From Paradevosia shaoguanensis (GTDB lineage: Bacteria; Pseudomonadota; Alphaproteobacteria; Rhizobiales; Devosiaceae), in NCBI RefSeq assembly GCF_016801025.1, contig NZ_CP068983.1, positions 620,001 through 684,000 of the forward strand: 64,000 nucleotides of DNA, written 5' to 3'. Positions 54,404-63,728 of this stretch are shown here, in pieces. The translations under genes and the position numbers were made by a program. The first letter of the stretch is position 1. Every line of letters starts with the position of its first letter. Below the pieces are notes generated by a model that did no database searches, had not been told where the DNA came from, and was given only the letters and a program-made list of their open reading frames with translations.

Positions 54404-55072
54404 TCAGCCGCGCGTGATCGGCGTGAGCTGGATTTCGACGCGACGGTTCTGCGAACGGCCGTTCTCGGTGGCGTTCGAGGCAATCGGGTCGGCTTCGCCG
54501 CGGCCTTCGATATAGAAGCGGCGCTGTTCGATGCCCTGGTTGGAGAGCGTGGTCGCCACCGCGATGGCGCGACGGTTCGAGAGGTTGAGGTTGTAGTTGT
54601 CGTCGCCGGTGGAGTCCGTGTAGCCGAAGACGTTGACCATGGTCATGTTGTACTTCTGGAGCACCAGGCCGACCGAGACGAGCGTCTGGTTGAACTGCGG
54701 ACGGATGGTCGCCTTGTCGACATCGAAGGTGATGTTGGACGGCATGTTGAGGACGATCTCATTGCCCACGCGGGTCACCGACACGCCGGTGCCGCGCAGC
54801 TGCGCGCGCAGCTCGGCTTCCTGCTGATCCATGTAGGAGCCGATGCCGGCGCCAGCCAGGCCGCCGACGCCAGCGCCGATCAGGGCGCCCACGGCGGCAT
54901 CACCGCCCGTCGCCGCGCCGATGACGGCACCTGCAACCGCGCCACCGCCGGCACCGAGCAGCGCGCCGCCCGTGGTCTTGTTCAGTTCGCTCTGTCCCGT
55001 ATAGGGATTGGTGGTGGTGCAGGCGCTCAGCGCCAGGGCGGCCAGCGCCGCCACGAGAAGCTTCGATTTCAT
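54404..55072 (-). CDS. OmpA family lipoprotein (YiaD-like)
   Basis: A 222-aa outer-membrane lipoprotein: lipobox LSAC (Cys about 18), a glycine-zipper region (GGALLGAGGGAVAGAVIGAATGG-like, about 35-75) and an OmpA peptidoglycan-binding domain (about 105-220) with VFGYTDSTGDD, LSNRRAIAVA and SQNRRVEIQL. It links outer membrane and cell wall. ATG 55072 places the lipobox correctly; the frame is open further upstream. Confidence 0.93.
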   Translation of the reverse strand: MKSKLLVAALAALALSACTTTNPYTGQSELNKTTGGALLGAGGGAVAGAVIGAATGGDAAVGALIGAGVGGLAGAGIGSYMDQQEAELRAQLRGTGVSVTRVGNEIVLNMPSNITFDVDKATIRPQFNQTLVSVGLVLQKYNMTMVNVFGYTDSTGDDNYNLNLSNRRAIAVATTLSNQGIEQRRFYIEGRGEADPIASNATENGRSQNRRVEIQLTPITRG

Positions 55073-55142
55073 CAACGATTTGTCCCCAATTTGGTGGCCC
55101 GTTCTTAACACTGAATACGGCAGCAGAGTGTCAGAATGGTTC

Positions 55143-55913
55143 TCAACCGTGGGCCCAGCCGCCATCGACGATAAAATCCTGCGCCGAGATCATGCGGCTG
55201 TCGTCCGCGGCGAGGAAAAGCGCCATGCGTGCCACGTCCTCGGCATAAACGCGGCCGGCCAGGGTCTGGCTTTCATCGATCTGCCGGTTGGCGGCGTCAT
55301 CCACCCAATGGGTCAATTGTCGCTCCGTCATGATCCAGCCGGGCACCAGGGTGTTGACGCGGATATTGCTCTTGCCCAGCTCGCGCGCCATCGACCGGCT
55401 GAGGCCGTGAGCGGCGGCCTTGGCGGTTTCATAGACCGGGATCTTGGGGCTCATGATCATCCAGCTGATCGAGCCGAAATTGATGATTGAGCCGCCACCT
55501 GCCTTGATCATGCCGGGCGCGACCGCCTGGATGGCGAAGAAGGCGTGCTTGAGGTTCACCGCGATGCGGTTGTCCCAGTATTCGGGCGTCATCTCGGACC
55601 ATTCATGACGCTGGTCGTGCGCGGCGTTGTTGACCAGCGCGAGGGCGTCGCCATGGAGGCTGGAGAAGCCGGCAATGGCAGCCTGGTAATCGGCGATGTC
55701 GGTGACGTCGCAATGGGCGAAGCTGACTGTGGCACCCGCAGCGCCTAGCTCGGCCGCCAGCGCTTCGCCCTGCTCACGGGCGATATCAACGAAACCCACC
55801 TTGGCGCCCTGCCCGGCGAATTCACGCACAAGCGAAGCCCCGATCCCCGATGCGCCACCGGAAATGACGACGGGCCGGCCCTCAAGGCTGGGATAATTGG
55901 CGTAAGCGGTCAT
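55143..55913 (-). CDS. SDR family dehydrogenase, D-xylose 1-dehydrogenase-like
   Basis: The 256-aa protein has ISGGASGIG, NNAAHDQRHEWSEMTPEYWDNRIAVN-type sequence, NFGSISWMI and YETAKAAAHGLSRSMARELG, and ends with FIVDGGWAHG. The segment DxRH ... YWD-x-RI-x-VNL-x-H ... QAVAPGM and FGSISW closely resembles Caulobacter XylB, the NAD-dependent D-xylose dehydrogenase of the oxidative pentose route. Other aldose dehydrogenases are possible. GAGGGGAGCAGC precedes ATG 55913. No dehydratase partner lies in the window. Confidence 0.85.
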   Translation of the reverse strand: MTAYANYPSLEGRPVVISGGASGIGASLVREFAGQGAKVGFVDIAREQGEALAAELGAAGATVSFAHCDVTDIADYQAAIAGFSSLHGDALALVNNAAHDQRHEWSEMTPEYWDNRIAVNLKHAFFAIQAVAPGMIKAGGGSIINFGSISWMIMSPKIPVYETAKAAAHGLSRSMARELGKSNIRVNTLVPGWIMTERQLTHWVDDAANRQIDESQTLAGRVYAEDVARMALFLAADDSRMISAQDFIVDGGWAHG

Positions 55914-56127
55914 GCTGCTCCCCTCTTTCGCATGCGCGTTCGGTGGTAGCGTAGAGGGGGATGGCCGACAAGGGCGGGACTTGCTTCCTGTCACCGCTTC
56001 CGCGTCGGCGTAAAAGCTTCTAGTATGGCAGATACCGCAGGCCTTCCCTGCGCTGCCAGACTCAACTCACGAACAGCTATGGACCGGTGGTGCCCGACGG
56101 CATGGCGCCGGCTTGAGGGAGATTTCC

Positions 56128-57159
56128 ATGGAGTACCGCAAACTCGGCAACAGCGGCACGGTCGTTACATCCTATTGCCTGGGGACCATGACGTTCGGAC
56201 AGGAGACGGACGAAGCGACGTCGCATCTCATCATGGATGACTACATCAAGGCGGGCGGTAATTTCATCGATACGGCAAACGTCTATAGCGCCGGCGTTTC
56301 CGAGGAGATCGTGGGCCGCTGGCTCAAGGCCCGGCCGAGCGAAGCGCGGCAGGTGGTGGTAGCGACCAAGGGGCGGTTTCCGATGGGCGCCGGGCCGAAC
56401 GATCTCGGGCTCTCGCGGACCAATCTCAATCGGGCACTCAACGATTCCCTGCGCCGGCTGGGGGTCGAGCAGATCGACCTCTACCAGATGCACGCCTGGG
56501 ACGCGGTAACGCCCATCGAGGAGACGCTGCGCTTTCTCGACGATGCGGTGAGCGCGGGCAAGATCGCCTATTACGGCTTCTCCAACTACCTGGGCTGGCA
56601 GGTGACCAAGGCAGTCCACGTCGCCAGGGCCAATCACTGGACGGCGCCGGTTACGCTGCAGCCGCAATACAACCTTCTCGTCCGCGATATCGAGCATGAG
56701 ATCGTGCCGGCGTGCCAGGATGCGGGCATGGGATTGCTGCCGTGGTCGCCGCTGGGCGGCGGCTGGCTGGCCGGCAAGTATCAGCGCGACGTGATGCCGA
56801 GCGGCGCGACGCGGTTGGGCGAGAACCCCAATCGCGGCATGGAATCCTATGGGCCGCGCAATGCGCAGGAACGGACCTGGCAGATCATCGACATGGTAGC
56901 CGAGATCGCCAAGGAACGCGGCGTAAGCGCGGCGCAGGTAGCGCTGGCCTGGGTGGCGGCGCGACCGGCGGTGACGGCAGTGATCCTTGGAGCGCGGACA
57001 CGCGAGCAGCTTGCGGACAATCTGGGTGCGGTAGCGGTGACGCTTTCGACCGAGGAGATGGAGCGGCTCAACCGCGTGAGCGCACCGGCAATGGCCGATT
57101 ATCCCTATGGCGAGCGCGGGGTGAACCAGCGGCACCGCAAGATGGACGGCGGTCGCTAG
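56128..57159 (+). CDS. Aldo/keto reductase
   Basis: A 343-aa (beta/alpha)8-barrel reductase with the AKR catalytic tetrad visible: Asp in FIDTANVYSAG, Tyr there, Lys in VVVATKGRF and His in YQMHAWD. NADPH-dependent; the substrate is unknown, with resemblance to the YajO/AKR11-12 type. ATG 56128 has GAGGGA seven bases upstream. It converges on the GH4 gene and shares a hairpin with it. Confidence 0.92.
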   Translation: MEYRKLGNSGTVVTSYCLGTMTFGQETDEATSHLIMDDYIKAGGNFIDTANVYSAGVSEEIVGRWLKARPSEARQVVVATKGRFPMGAGPNDLGLSRTNLNRALNDSLRRLGVEQIDLYQMHAWDAVTPIEETLRFLDDAVSAGKIAYYGFSNYLGWQVTKAVHVARANHWTAPVTLQPQYNLLVRDIEHEIVPACQDAGMGLLPWSPLGGGWLAGKYQRDVMPSGATRLGENPNRGMESYGPRNAQERTWQIIDMVAEIAKERGVSAAQVALAWVAARPAVTAVILGARTREQLADNLGAVAVTLSTEEMERLNRVSAPAMADYPYGERGVNQRHRKMDGGR

Positions 57160-57170
57160 CCGGAAAGATC

Positions 57171-57191
57171 GAGGGGCGCGCGGCGCCCCTC
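57171..57191. terminator. Hairpin between convergent reductase and GH4 genes
   Basis: GAGGGGCGC pairs with GCGCCCCTC around GCG in the 39-base gap between the two stop codons. No T run follows on either strand. Confidence 0.55.
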
Positions 57192-57198
57192 GTCACTA

Positions 57199-58653
57199 TC
57201 AGTGGTGGCCGCCGGAAAGCTGGCGGAGTTCCTCGACCGAGCGCACGCGCTTGCGGGCAGCGCCTTCCCAATCGAGGGTCTTGACCGTGCCCTTGGCCAG
57301 CCGCTCCCTGGCGGCGGGGACGGCATCGGCATATTGAGGCAGCCATTGCGCCTGGGCGACAACCATTTCGTCGACCATCTGCCAGACTTCGTCTGGCGTG
57401 CATATGGCGCCGACCAGCGGATCGTGCAGCACGGCCAGCTTGAGCAGATCAATATCGCCGGTGACCGCAGCCTTCACCGACATGCGCTGCACCGAGATCG
57501 AAACCGAGCAGGTGGCGGCGCAGGCCATCGGCAGGGTCTGGCCCTCGACCATGTTGATACCGAAACGATCGACGAAGCCTGGGCTTTCGATGATGGCGTC
57601 AGCGGGCAGGTTGGTGATGATGCCGTTGTTGCGGACGTTGAAATGGCCGCGATAGACGCGCCCGGTCTCGATAGCCTCGATGATGTGGCTGGCATGCTCG
57701 CTGGTGCGCTTGTGCTGGGCGAGCGGCTTGGCAGCCTCTTCGAGGAATTTCGGGAAGTCAGTCTCGAACCAGTTGCGGCGCTCGGTCGAGTAGCGGAGGT
57801 AGCCGCCGGTCTCGCCGTGGATCCAGTCGCTCATGTCGATCCACTTGCCGATTTCCTCCGGCCGCTTGCGATACCAGGGCAGGTATTCGGAAAGATGCCC
57901 GTTGGACTCGGTGGAGTAGACGCCGAAGCGCTTGAGGACGTCGATGCGCACCTTTTCCTGCTTGGAATAGACGGGGTGGCGCTCGAAGGCGGCGATCAGT
58001 TCGTCCTTCTCGACCTTGCGACCCTTGGCGCGGATATCGATGTACCAGGTCTGGTGGTTGATGCCCGAGCAGACGTAGTCCAGTTCGCTGTCGGTGATGC
58101 CGAGCACCTGCGCGATCTGGTGAGCGCCGTGCTGCACGCCATGGCAGAGGCCGACGGTGTTGACGCCACCATATTCGAGCGCCGCCCAGGTGTTCATGGC
58201 CATGGGGTTGGCATAGTTGAGGAAGAGCGCGCCCGGCTCGGCGACCTCGCGGATATCCTTGCAGAAATCGAGGATGACCGGGATGTTGCGCTGGCCATAG
58301 AGGATGCCGCCGGCGCAGATGGTGTCGCCCACGCACTGGTCGACGCCGTATTTGAGCGGGATGTTGACGTCGGTGGCGAAGGCTTCGAGCCCGCCCACGC
58401 GCACGCAGCTCATGATGTAGCGGGCGCCAGCCAGCGCCTCGCGACGATCGGTGGTGGCGGTGACCTTGGCAGGCAGCTTGTTGACCGCCACGATCTTCTC
58501 GATGATCTGCCGGATCATGTCGAGGTTGTGGGCGTTGATATCGGTCAGCGCGAATTCGACACCCTCGAATTCGGGGACCTTGAGCAGGTCCGAGATCAGG
58601 GTCTTGGTGAACCCGACCGAACCGGCGCCAATGATTGCCACCTTGAATGACAT
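57199..58653 (-). CDS. GH4 alpha-galactosidase / alpha-glycosidase (MelA-like)
   Basis: The 484-aa enzyme belongs to the NAD- and Mn-dependent GH4 family: Rossmann start VAIIGAGSVGFTKTLISDLL, NYANPMAMNTWA, metal-binding Cys-His in LCHGVQHG and CSGINHQTWY. Most similar in layout to alpha-galactosidase MelA; alpha-glucosidase or alpha-glucuronidase specificity cannot be excluded. Cytoplasmic. It is divergent from an AraC regulator that probably controls it; no transporter lies next to it. Confidence 0.92.
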   Translation of the reverse strand: MSFKVAIIGAGSVGFTKTLISDLLKVPEFEGVEFALTDINAHNLDMIRQIIEKIVAVNKLPAKVTATTDRREALAGARYIMSCVRVGGLEAFATDVNIPLKYGVDQCVGDTICAGGILYGQRNIPVILDFCKDIREVAEPGALFLNYANPMAMNTWAALEYGGVNTVGLCHGVQHGAHQIAQVLGITDSELDYVCSGINHQTWYIDIRAKGRKVEKDELIAAFERHPVYSKQEKVRIDVLKRFGVYSTESNGHLSEYLPWYRKRPEEIGKWIDMSDWIHGETGGYLRYSTERRNWFETDFPKFLEEAAKPLAQHKRTSEHASHIIEAIETGRVYRGHFNVRNNGIITNLPADAIIESPGFVDRFGINMVEGQTLPMACAATCSVSISVQRMSVKAAVTGDIDLLKLAVLHDPLVGAICTPDEVWQMVDEMVVAQAQWLPQYADAVPAARERLAKGTVKTLDWEGAARKRVRSVEELRQLSGGHH

Positions 58654-58764
58654 GCTGTTCTCCTCGCCTGAGGGGCGCCATCGGCGCCACCGTCTCTTGC
58701 CGGATTTTCTAGCCTCCCCGCGCGATGGCGTGTAGAGAAAGTTCGTGCGACAGCGGGTGATTTT

Positions 58765-59655
58765 GTGCTCTCAGACCTCATCGACCACGGCCACATGGTG
58801 CGCAGCTTCCTGCTGCCCAAGGGACCGGTGAACCTCCATTGCATGCCAGGCGGCGCGGGGCTGGAGCAGCGCGAGAACGAGGCCTATTCCTGGGATGGGC
58901 TCAAGCGCGGGCCGGATCCGTTCATGGTTATCCAGCACACGATTGCCGGGCGCGGGCAGCTCGATTTCGCCGATAGCCATCATGTGCTGGGGCCGGGCGA
59001 AACCATGGTGCTGACCTTTCCCCATGCCAACCGCTACTGGTTGGCCAGGGGCGACAGCTGGGAATATTTCTGGATCGTGCTCAATGGTCGCGAGGCGCTG
59101 CGCGTGGCACGGGCGGTGATCGACAGCGCCGGGCCGGTGCTGCACCTGCCGGCGAGCGCCGTCGACCGGCTGGCCGCGGCGTGCCTCATGCTGGTCAAGG
59201 GTGAGAACATGCTGCCGGGCGAGGCGTCGGCGGCCGCCTATGCCGCGGTAATGGCGCTGCAGGATGGGGTGTTCGGTGCACAGGCGGCGGGCGCGGAAGC
59301 CGTGCCGCAGGCGGTACAGCGAGCGCGGCACTATATCGAGGCACACCTGGCCGAACCGGTGAACGTGGACCGGATGGCGCGGGCCGCGCAGGTGAGCCGG
59401 GCGCATTTCGTGCGGCAATTCACCAAGGCCGTGGGAATGCCGCCGTCGGACTTCGTGTTCGAGCAGCGGATGGAGCGGGCGTCGCGGCTGCTGCTGGCGA
59501 CAGATGGCGCCGTGGGCGCCATCGCAAGGGCCTGCGGGTTTCCGGACGCGAACTATTTCGCCAAGGCGTTCCGCCGGCACTACGGCCTGAGCCCTTCAGG
59601 GTATCGGGCGGCGGGAGCGACGTTGTTGCCGAGGCGCGGGGCGGAGGTCAGCTAG
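58765..59655 (+). CDS. AraC family regulator with cupin sensor
   Basis: The 296-aa protein has an N-terminal AraC/cupin-like sugar-sensing domain (to about 170) and a C-terminal AraC DNA-binding domain (VDRMARAAQVSRAHFVRQFTK and IARACGFPDANYFAKAFRRHYGLSPSGYR). It starts at GTG 58765, or possibly ATG 58795. Divergent orientation and the 111-base gap suggest control of the GH4 gene. Confidence 0.92.
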   Translation: MLSDLIDHGHMVRSFLLPKGPVNLHCMPGGAGLEQRENEAYSWDGLKRGPDPFMVIQHTIAGRGQLDFADSHHVLGPGETMVLTFPHANRYWLARGDSWEYFWIVLNGREALRVARAVIDSAGPVLHLPASAVDRLAAACLMLVKGENMLPGEASAAAYAAVMALQDGVFGAQAAGAEAVPQAVQRARHYIEAHLAEPVNVDRMARAAQVSRAHFVRQFTKAVGMPPSDFVFEQRMERASRLLLATDGAVGAIARACGFPDANYFAKAFRRHYGLSPSGYRAAGATLLPRRGAEVS

Positions 59656-59689
59656 ACCGACCGCGCCAACGTTAAAATGCCTGAGCCCG

Positions 59690-59713
59690 CTTCCCCGACG
59701 GAGGCCGGGGAAG
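59690..59713. terminator. Hairpin between convergent AraC and chemoreceptor genes
   Basis: CTTCCCCG and CGGGGAAG pair around an 8-base loop, 34 bases after the AraC stop. It resembles one hairpin of the dispersed repeat family. Confidence 0.45.
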
Positions 59714-59734
59714 AGAGATTGGGGATGGCCGCGT

Positions 59735-61219
59735 CTACGCCGCCGAGGTCCGGAACCGGCTTACGCGATGAACAAGCTCATCGACCTGATTGGCGAGGCT
59801 CCGGCTGGCTTCGCTCGAACGATCGACGAAGCCGGCGTTTTCTTCGGTCAGCCGCTCCATGTCGATGATGGCGGCGTTGATCTGGTTGATGGCGCTGGCC
59901 TGTTGCGTGGCGGCCTCGGCGACATTGCCGACCTGGCGCGAAATCTCGGCGACCTGACCGACGATGGCGTTGAAGGCATCGCCCGTGCGGTTGACCAGCG
60001 AGACGCCGCCTTCGACGGACGTCTCGGAATCCTTGATCAGCATGCCGACATCCTTGGCCGCCTGCGCACTGCGCTGGGCCAGGGCCCGCACTTCCGTAGC
60101 TACCACGGCAAAGCCCTTGCCGGCTTCCCCGGCGCGTGCCGCTTCGACGGCCGCGTTAAGGGCGAGAAGGTTGGTCTGGAACGCAATCTCGTCGATGACC
60201 GAGATGATGCGCGAGATCTTTGCGGAGGATTGCTCGATCTGGCCCATGGCCTCGACGGCGCCCTTGACCACCGAACCGCCCTGGACGGCGGCCTTGTCGG
60301 CCTCGAGAGCCACGCCACTAGCTGCGGTGGTGCCTTCGGCGGTCTTGTTGATGGAGGCGGTGACGCCATCAAGCGCGGCGACGGACTGCTCGATGGCAGC
60401 GGCCTGGCGCGTCATGCGGTCGGAAATATCCTGCGCGGCTTCGGCGACAGCGCCGGCATTGGAACCGATGAGGTCGGTGGCCGAACCGATGGCCGAGATG
60501 GTCTTGTCGATGCTCTCGATGGCGAAGTTGAAATCGTCACGAAGCTTGTTGAGCGCGCCGTCGAACTCATCCTCGATGCGCACCGAGACGTCGCCGCGGG
60601 CGAGTTGGGCCAGGGCCGTGCCCATCGCGTCGATGACGCGCTGCTGGCGCTCGGCGGCCTTGCGCTCCTTCTCCTCGGCATCGGCGCGGAGCTTTTCGAA
60701 ATAGGTGGTGACCGCGATATCGACATCGACCATCACGGCCTTGAAGAGATCGGCGAAATGGGCGCCCAGCACATCGGCATCGGCAACCAGTTCCTGGGGC
60801 TTGCGCTTGCGTGCGGTCGGAGCCTGGCGCTCCATCCAGTCATGCATCACGCCCTTGACCACGGTCTCGACGATCAGCGCATAGCCACCGACATACCAGC
60901 TCGGCTCAAGGCCGATGCGGGCGTGGCGCTGGCCGATGGCGTTGCTGGAGGCGGCGTAGTTATCGTCGAACCGGCCGGCGGCGATCGACTGCCAATGATT
61001 GGACTGCGCATTCTGGGCGCGCGACATCTGCTCTTCATTGCCGAAGAAGCGGGCGACGTCGGGCGTGCGACGGATGATGCCGTAGAAGCGATCGAGCGCA
61101 GGGCCGAGATGCTTCAGGACGGTGGGTGCCAGAGCCTCCATGCGGGCCGAGGCAGCAGCGTCGAACCCCACGAAATTCAGCCGCTGTTCTAGGCTCTTTG
61201 CCCTGGCGACGGTCGTCAT
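59735..61219 (-). CDS. Globin-coupled chemoreceptor (HemAT-like)
   Basis: A soluble 494-aa receptor. The N-terminal protoglobin domain (about 10-185) has the likely haem-ligating His99 in [25 protein letters not shown]-like linker follows (about 205-260) and then an MA signalling domain with the conserved tip [20 protein letters not shown]. Such HemAT proteins sense oxygen through bound haem and steer aerotaxis. No membrane segment is visible. ATG 61219 follows AGGAGAG. The haem biosynthesis gene hemA starts 300 bases away on the opposite strand. Confidence 0.92.
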   Translation of the reverse strand: MTTVARAKSLEQRLNFVGFDAAASARMEALAPTVLKHLGPALDRFYGIIRRTPDVARFFGNEEQMSRAQNAQSNHWQSIAAGRFDDNYAASSNAIGQRHARIGLEPSWYVGGYALIVETVVKGVMHDWMERQAPTARKRKPQELVADADVLGAHFADLFKAVMVDVDIAVTTYFEKLRADAEEKERKAAERQQRVIDAMGTALAQLARGDVSVRIEDEFDGALNKLRDDFNFAIESIDKTISAIGSATDLIGSNAGAVAEAAQDISDRMTRQAAAIEQSVAALDGVTASINKTAEGTTAASGVALEADKAAVQGGSVVKGAVEAMGQIEQSSAKISRIISVIDEIAFQTNLLALNAAVEAARAGEAGKGFAVVATEVRALAQRSAQAAKDVGMLIKDSETSVEGGVSLVNRTGDAFNAIVGQVAEISRQVGNVAEAATQQASAINQINAAIIDMERLTEENAGFVDRSSEASRSLANQVDELVHRVSRFRTSAA

Positions 61220-61520
61220 GAAAATCTCTCCTGGATTTACGTCGCCCATCCATGGCTTTGGGTTGGTTAATTATCGGTTTGCCAATGTGTTGAAGAGGAT
61301 GTGCGCTTTGTCGCAGCCAGGGGCAAAATTGCGTTCGGCGGTTGGATTTTGGAAAACCGCGCCTTAATATGGCTCTAAACTAGATGGGTCGCGCGCCGCA
61401 GCGCCCTACGCGGCGAAGTGACCTATCTGTCTGCTGCACGACCAGGAATAAGGTCGCCGGCAACCAAAAGCAGCCGGGCATTTCCCGGCCCTTCCATTGG
61501 GCAGACTGAAGGTTGAAATC
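61220..61520. promoter_or_regulatory. Divergent promoter region between the HemAT-like gene and hemA
   Basis: The 301 bases contain AT-rich sequence at 61262-61300 and 61350-61380 that should hold both promoters. I looked for an FNR-type TTGAT-N4-ATCAA box and did not find a good one. No gene is visible. Confidence 0.5.
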
Positions 61521-62801
61521 ATGGATTATCGCGGCATTTTCGAGGATGCGCTCGACGCCCTTCGGCAGGAAAAGCGCTACCGTGTGTTTGCAGACCTCGA
61601 GCGCGTCGCCGGCCATTTTCCCAAGGCCATCTTTCGCGACGATTCGGACAATGCCCGCGAAATAACCATCTGGTGCTCGAACGACTATCTGGGCATGGGG
61701 CAACATCCCAAGGTGGTCAGCGCAATGCAGGAAACCGCCGGCAAACTCGGCGCAGGCGCGGGCGGCACCCGCAACATTTCGGGCACCAACCGCCCGCTGG
61801 TCGAGCTGGAGCGTTCGCTCGCCGACCTTCACCGCAAGGAATCGGCACTGGTCTTCACCTCGGGCTTCGTTTCGAACGAAGCGGCGATCTCCACCATTGC
61901 CCGGCTCATGCCCGATTGCATCATCTTCTCGGACCAGCTCAACCACGCCTCGATGATCCAGGGCGTGCGCCAGTCGGGCATGGAAAAGAAGATCTTCCGG
62001 CACAACGACATCGCGCATCTGCGCGAATTGCTGGCGGCAGTCGATCGCAAGCGACCGAAGCTCATCGTCTTCGAATCCGTCTACTCGATGGATGGCGACA
62101 TCGCCCCGATCGAGCAGATCGCGGACCTGGCCGAGGAATTCGGCGCCCTCACCTATATCGATGAAGTGCATGCCGTGGGTCTTTACGGCGAGCGCGGCGG
62201 CGGCATCACGGACCGTGACAAGCTCACCCATCGCATCGACATCATCGAAGGCACGCTGGCCAAGGGCTTTGGCGTGATGGGCGGCTATATCGCGGCCAAC
62301 AAGTCGATCGTGGATGCTGTGCGCTCCTACGCGCCCGAATTCATCTTCACCACCGCCCTGCCCCCGTCGCTCTGCGCGGCGGCCCGCGCTTCGATCGAGC
62401 ACCTCAAGGCTTCCCAGGTCGAGCGCGCCGGCCAGCAGCGCCAGGTGCAGCTCACCAAGGAAATCCTCACCGAGGCCGGCCTGCCGGTGATGGCGACCGA
62501 TACGCATATCGTGCCGCTGATCGTGGGCGATGCGCGCCTCTGCAAGGCGGCCAGCGACCTGCTGCTCGAAAAGCACAACATCTACATCCAGCCGATCAAC
62601 TACCCGACGGTTCCCAAGGGCACCGAGCGCCTCCGCATCACGCCGACGCCGATGCATACCGACGAGATGATCTTCGAACTGCGCCATGCTCTGGTGAGCG
62701 TCTGGGCCCAGCTCGAACTCCCCCGCGAACGCGCCCCGGCGGCGCTCACGGCCAGCAAGCTGACAAGCGGCGACCTGACGCTGCCGACCATCGGCGGCTA
62801 A
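61521..62801 (+). CDS. hemA: 5-aminolevulinate synthase
   Basis: The 426-aa PLP enzyme condenses glycine and succinyl-CoA, the first step of tetrapyrrole synthesis by the C4 route found in alphaproteobacteria. Recognised by [13 protein letters not shown], the [14 protein letters not shown] loop, HASMIQGVR and the PLP lysine Lys248 in [13 protein letters not shown] (most relatives have LAKAFG). I chose ATG 61521; the frame is open 24 bases further. It is followed by a strong terminator. Confidence 0.97.
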   Translation: MDYRGIFEDALDALRQEKRYRVFADLERVAGHFPKAIFRDDSDNAREITIWCSNDYLGMGQHPKVVSAMQETAGKLGAGAGGTRNISGTNRPLVELERSLADLHRKESALVFTSGFVSNEAAISTIARLMPDCIIFSDQLNHASMIQGVRQSGMEKKIFRHNDIAHLRELLAAVDRKRPKLIVFESVYSMDGDIAPIEQIADLAEEFGALTYIDEVHAVGLYGERGGGITDRDKLTHRIDIIEGTLAKGFGVMGGYIAANKSIVDAVRSYAPEFIFTTALPPSLCAAARASIEHLKASQVERAGQQRQVQLTKEILTEAGLPVMATDTHIVPLIVGDARLCKAASDLLLEKHNIYIQPINYPTVPKGTERLRITPTPMHTDEMIFELRHALVSVWAQLELPRERAPAALTASKLTSGDLTLPTIGG

Positions 62802-62810
62802 CGGAAAGAG

Positions 62811-62840
62811 AAAAAGGGCGCCTCTGGCGCCCTTCTTGTT
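62811..62840 (+). terminator. Terminator of hemA
   Basis: AAGGGCGCC and GGCGCCCTT pair around TCT and continue CTTGTTT. It lies ten bases after the hemA stop and just before the end of the convergent gene, so it may act on both strands. Confidence 0.85.
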
Positions 62841-63551
62841 TCAGGCCCCAGCGCCGAAGTCCAAATTGGTTGGACGTGGTGGACGGGTGCCGTAAATCGA
62901 AGTCGGATCTATATCCGGGCCGACAGGCTCGAGTGCGAAGCCCCTTGCCCAGCAACGCCCAAGGCCTTCGAGAAAGAAGCCGAAATGCAAGCTGGTGGCG
63001 TCTTCGGGCACATCCAGAACGACGCATCGGTCAGTCCAGCCGTTAGTACCCCTGAGGGCGCCATCGCGGGGTCGATTGACCATGTTGTCGAACCTGAGGA
63101 CCTGCCCCGGCGCTCGATCAACTCGCATCCAGATCGTCGCGAGATCTACTGCTTCGGTCTTGAGGCTGGCGCTGAGGCGCAGACGTTTGCCGCGATAGTC
63201 GTCGGCGTCCACGCTTTGCATGAGGACGGCGATTTCCCCGCCCTGCAAATCGATGCTGTCTTCGCGCCCGGGCCTGCTTTCGATAAGCGCGGCGCTCCTC
63301 TCGGCTGGGTCCATGCCAAGTCGGTAATTGGCGAGATTCGTGCGGGGGGCGACGATCCAGCCAAGGGGAATGAGCAATTCGCCCTCGCTGTCCGCGGGCT
63401 CGATACGTGCAGAAAGCATATTCCAGTCTGCGAAGTTGAACTGTCGCGCCACCAGTTCGAGACAATCGCTGTGAGACAGTACCATCCCCCGCTCGGCCAA
63501 GGCCGCGCGCAGGTGTTTAGCCATGAGTTTGGCATCACGGAACGTGTACAT
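62841..63551 (-). CDS. Unknown two-domain protein (glyoxalase-related N-terminus, jelly-roll-like C-terminus)
   Basis: The 236-aa protein has an N-terminal helical motif of about 50 residues (DAKLMAKHLRAALAERG, CLELVARQFNFADWNMLSA) that I have seen in the glyoxalase-related protein domain, and a C-terminal beta domain (about 85-225: KRLRLSASLKTEAV, RVDRAPGQVLRFDNM, RCVVLDVPEDATSLHFGFFLEG) like the galactose-binding-type domain often attached to bacterial regulators. No catalytic residues are evident. GAGGGAATA precedes the ATG. A function cannot be given. Confidence 0.7.
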   Translation of the reverse strand: MYTFRDAKLMAKHLRAALAERGMVLSHSDCLELVARQFNFADWNMLSARIEPADSEGELLIPLGWIVAPRTNLANYRLGMDPAERSAALIESRPGREDSIDLQGGEIAVLMQSVDADDYRGKRLRLSASLKTEAVDLATIWMRVDRAPGQVLRFDNMVNRPRDGALRGTNGWTDRCVVLDVPEDATSLHFGFFLEGLGRCWARGFALEPVGPDIDPTSIYGTRPPRPTNLDFGAGA

Positions 63552-63728
63552 GACATATTCCCTCTGGGCGAAAACTGGTCAGTGCTCGCATTGCTGACGG
63601 CTCGCCCGTGAGAAATGTCCACAGTTTCCCTGGTGCAATTCACCAACCCTCAAAGGGCGCGAGCGGCAGGCTGCACTAACCTGCCGCTATTGGGCCAAAG
63701 CCTGGTTGGATTGTCAACGCGCCTTCGT

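Noticed and set aside
61220-61520. FNR-type box in the hemA promoter region
   Set aside because: The best match (around TTAATTATCGG) lacks the TTGAT-N4-ATCAA symmetry.
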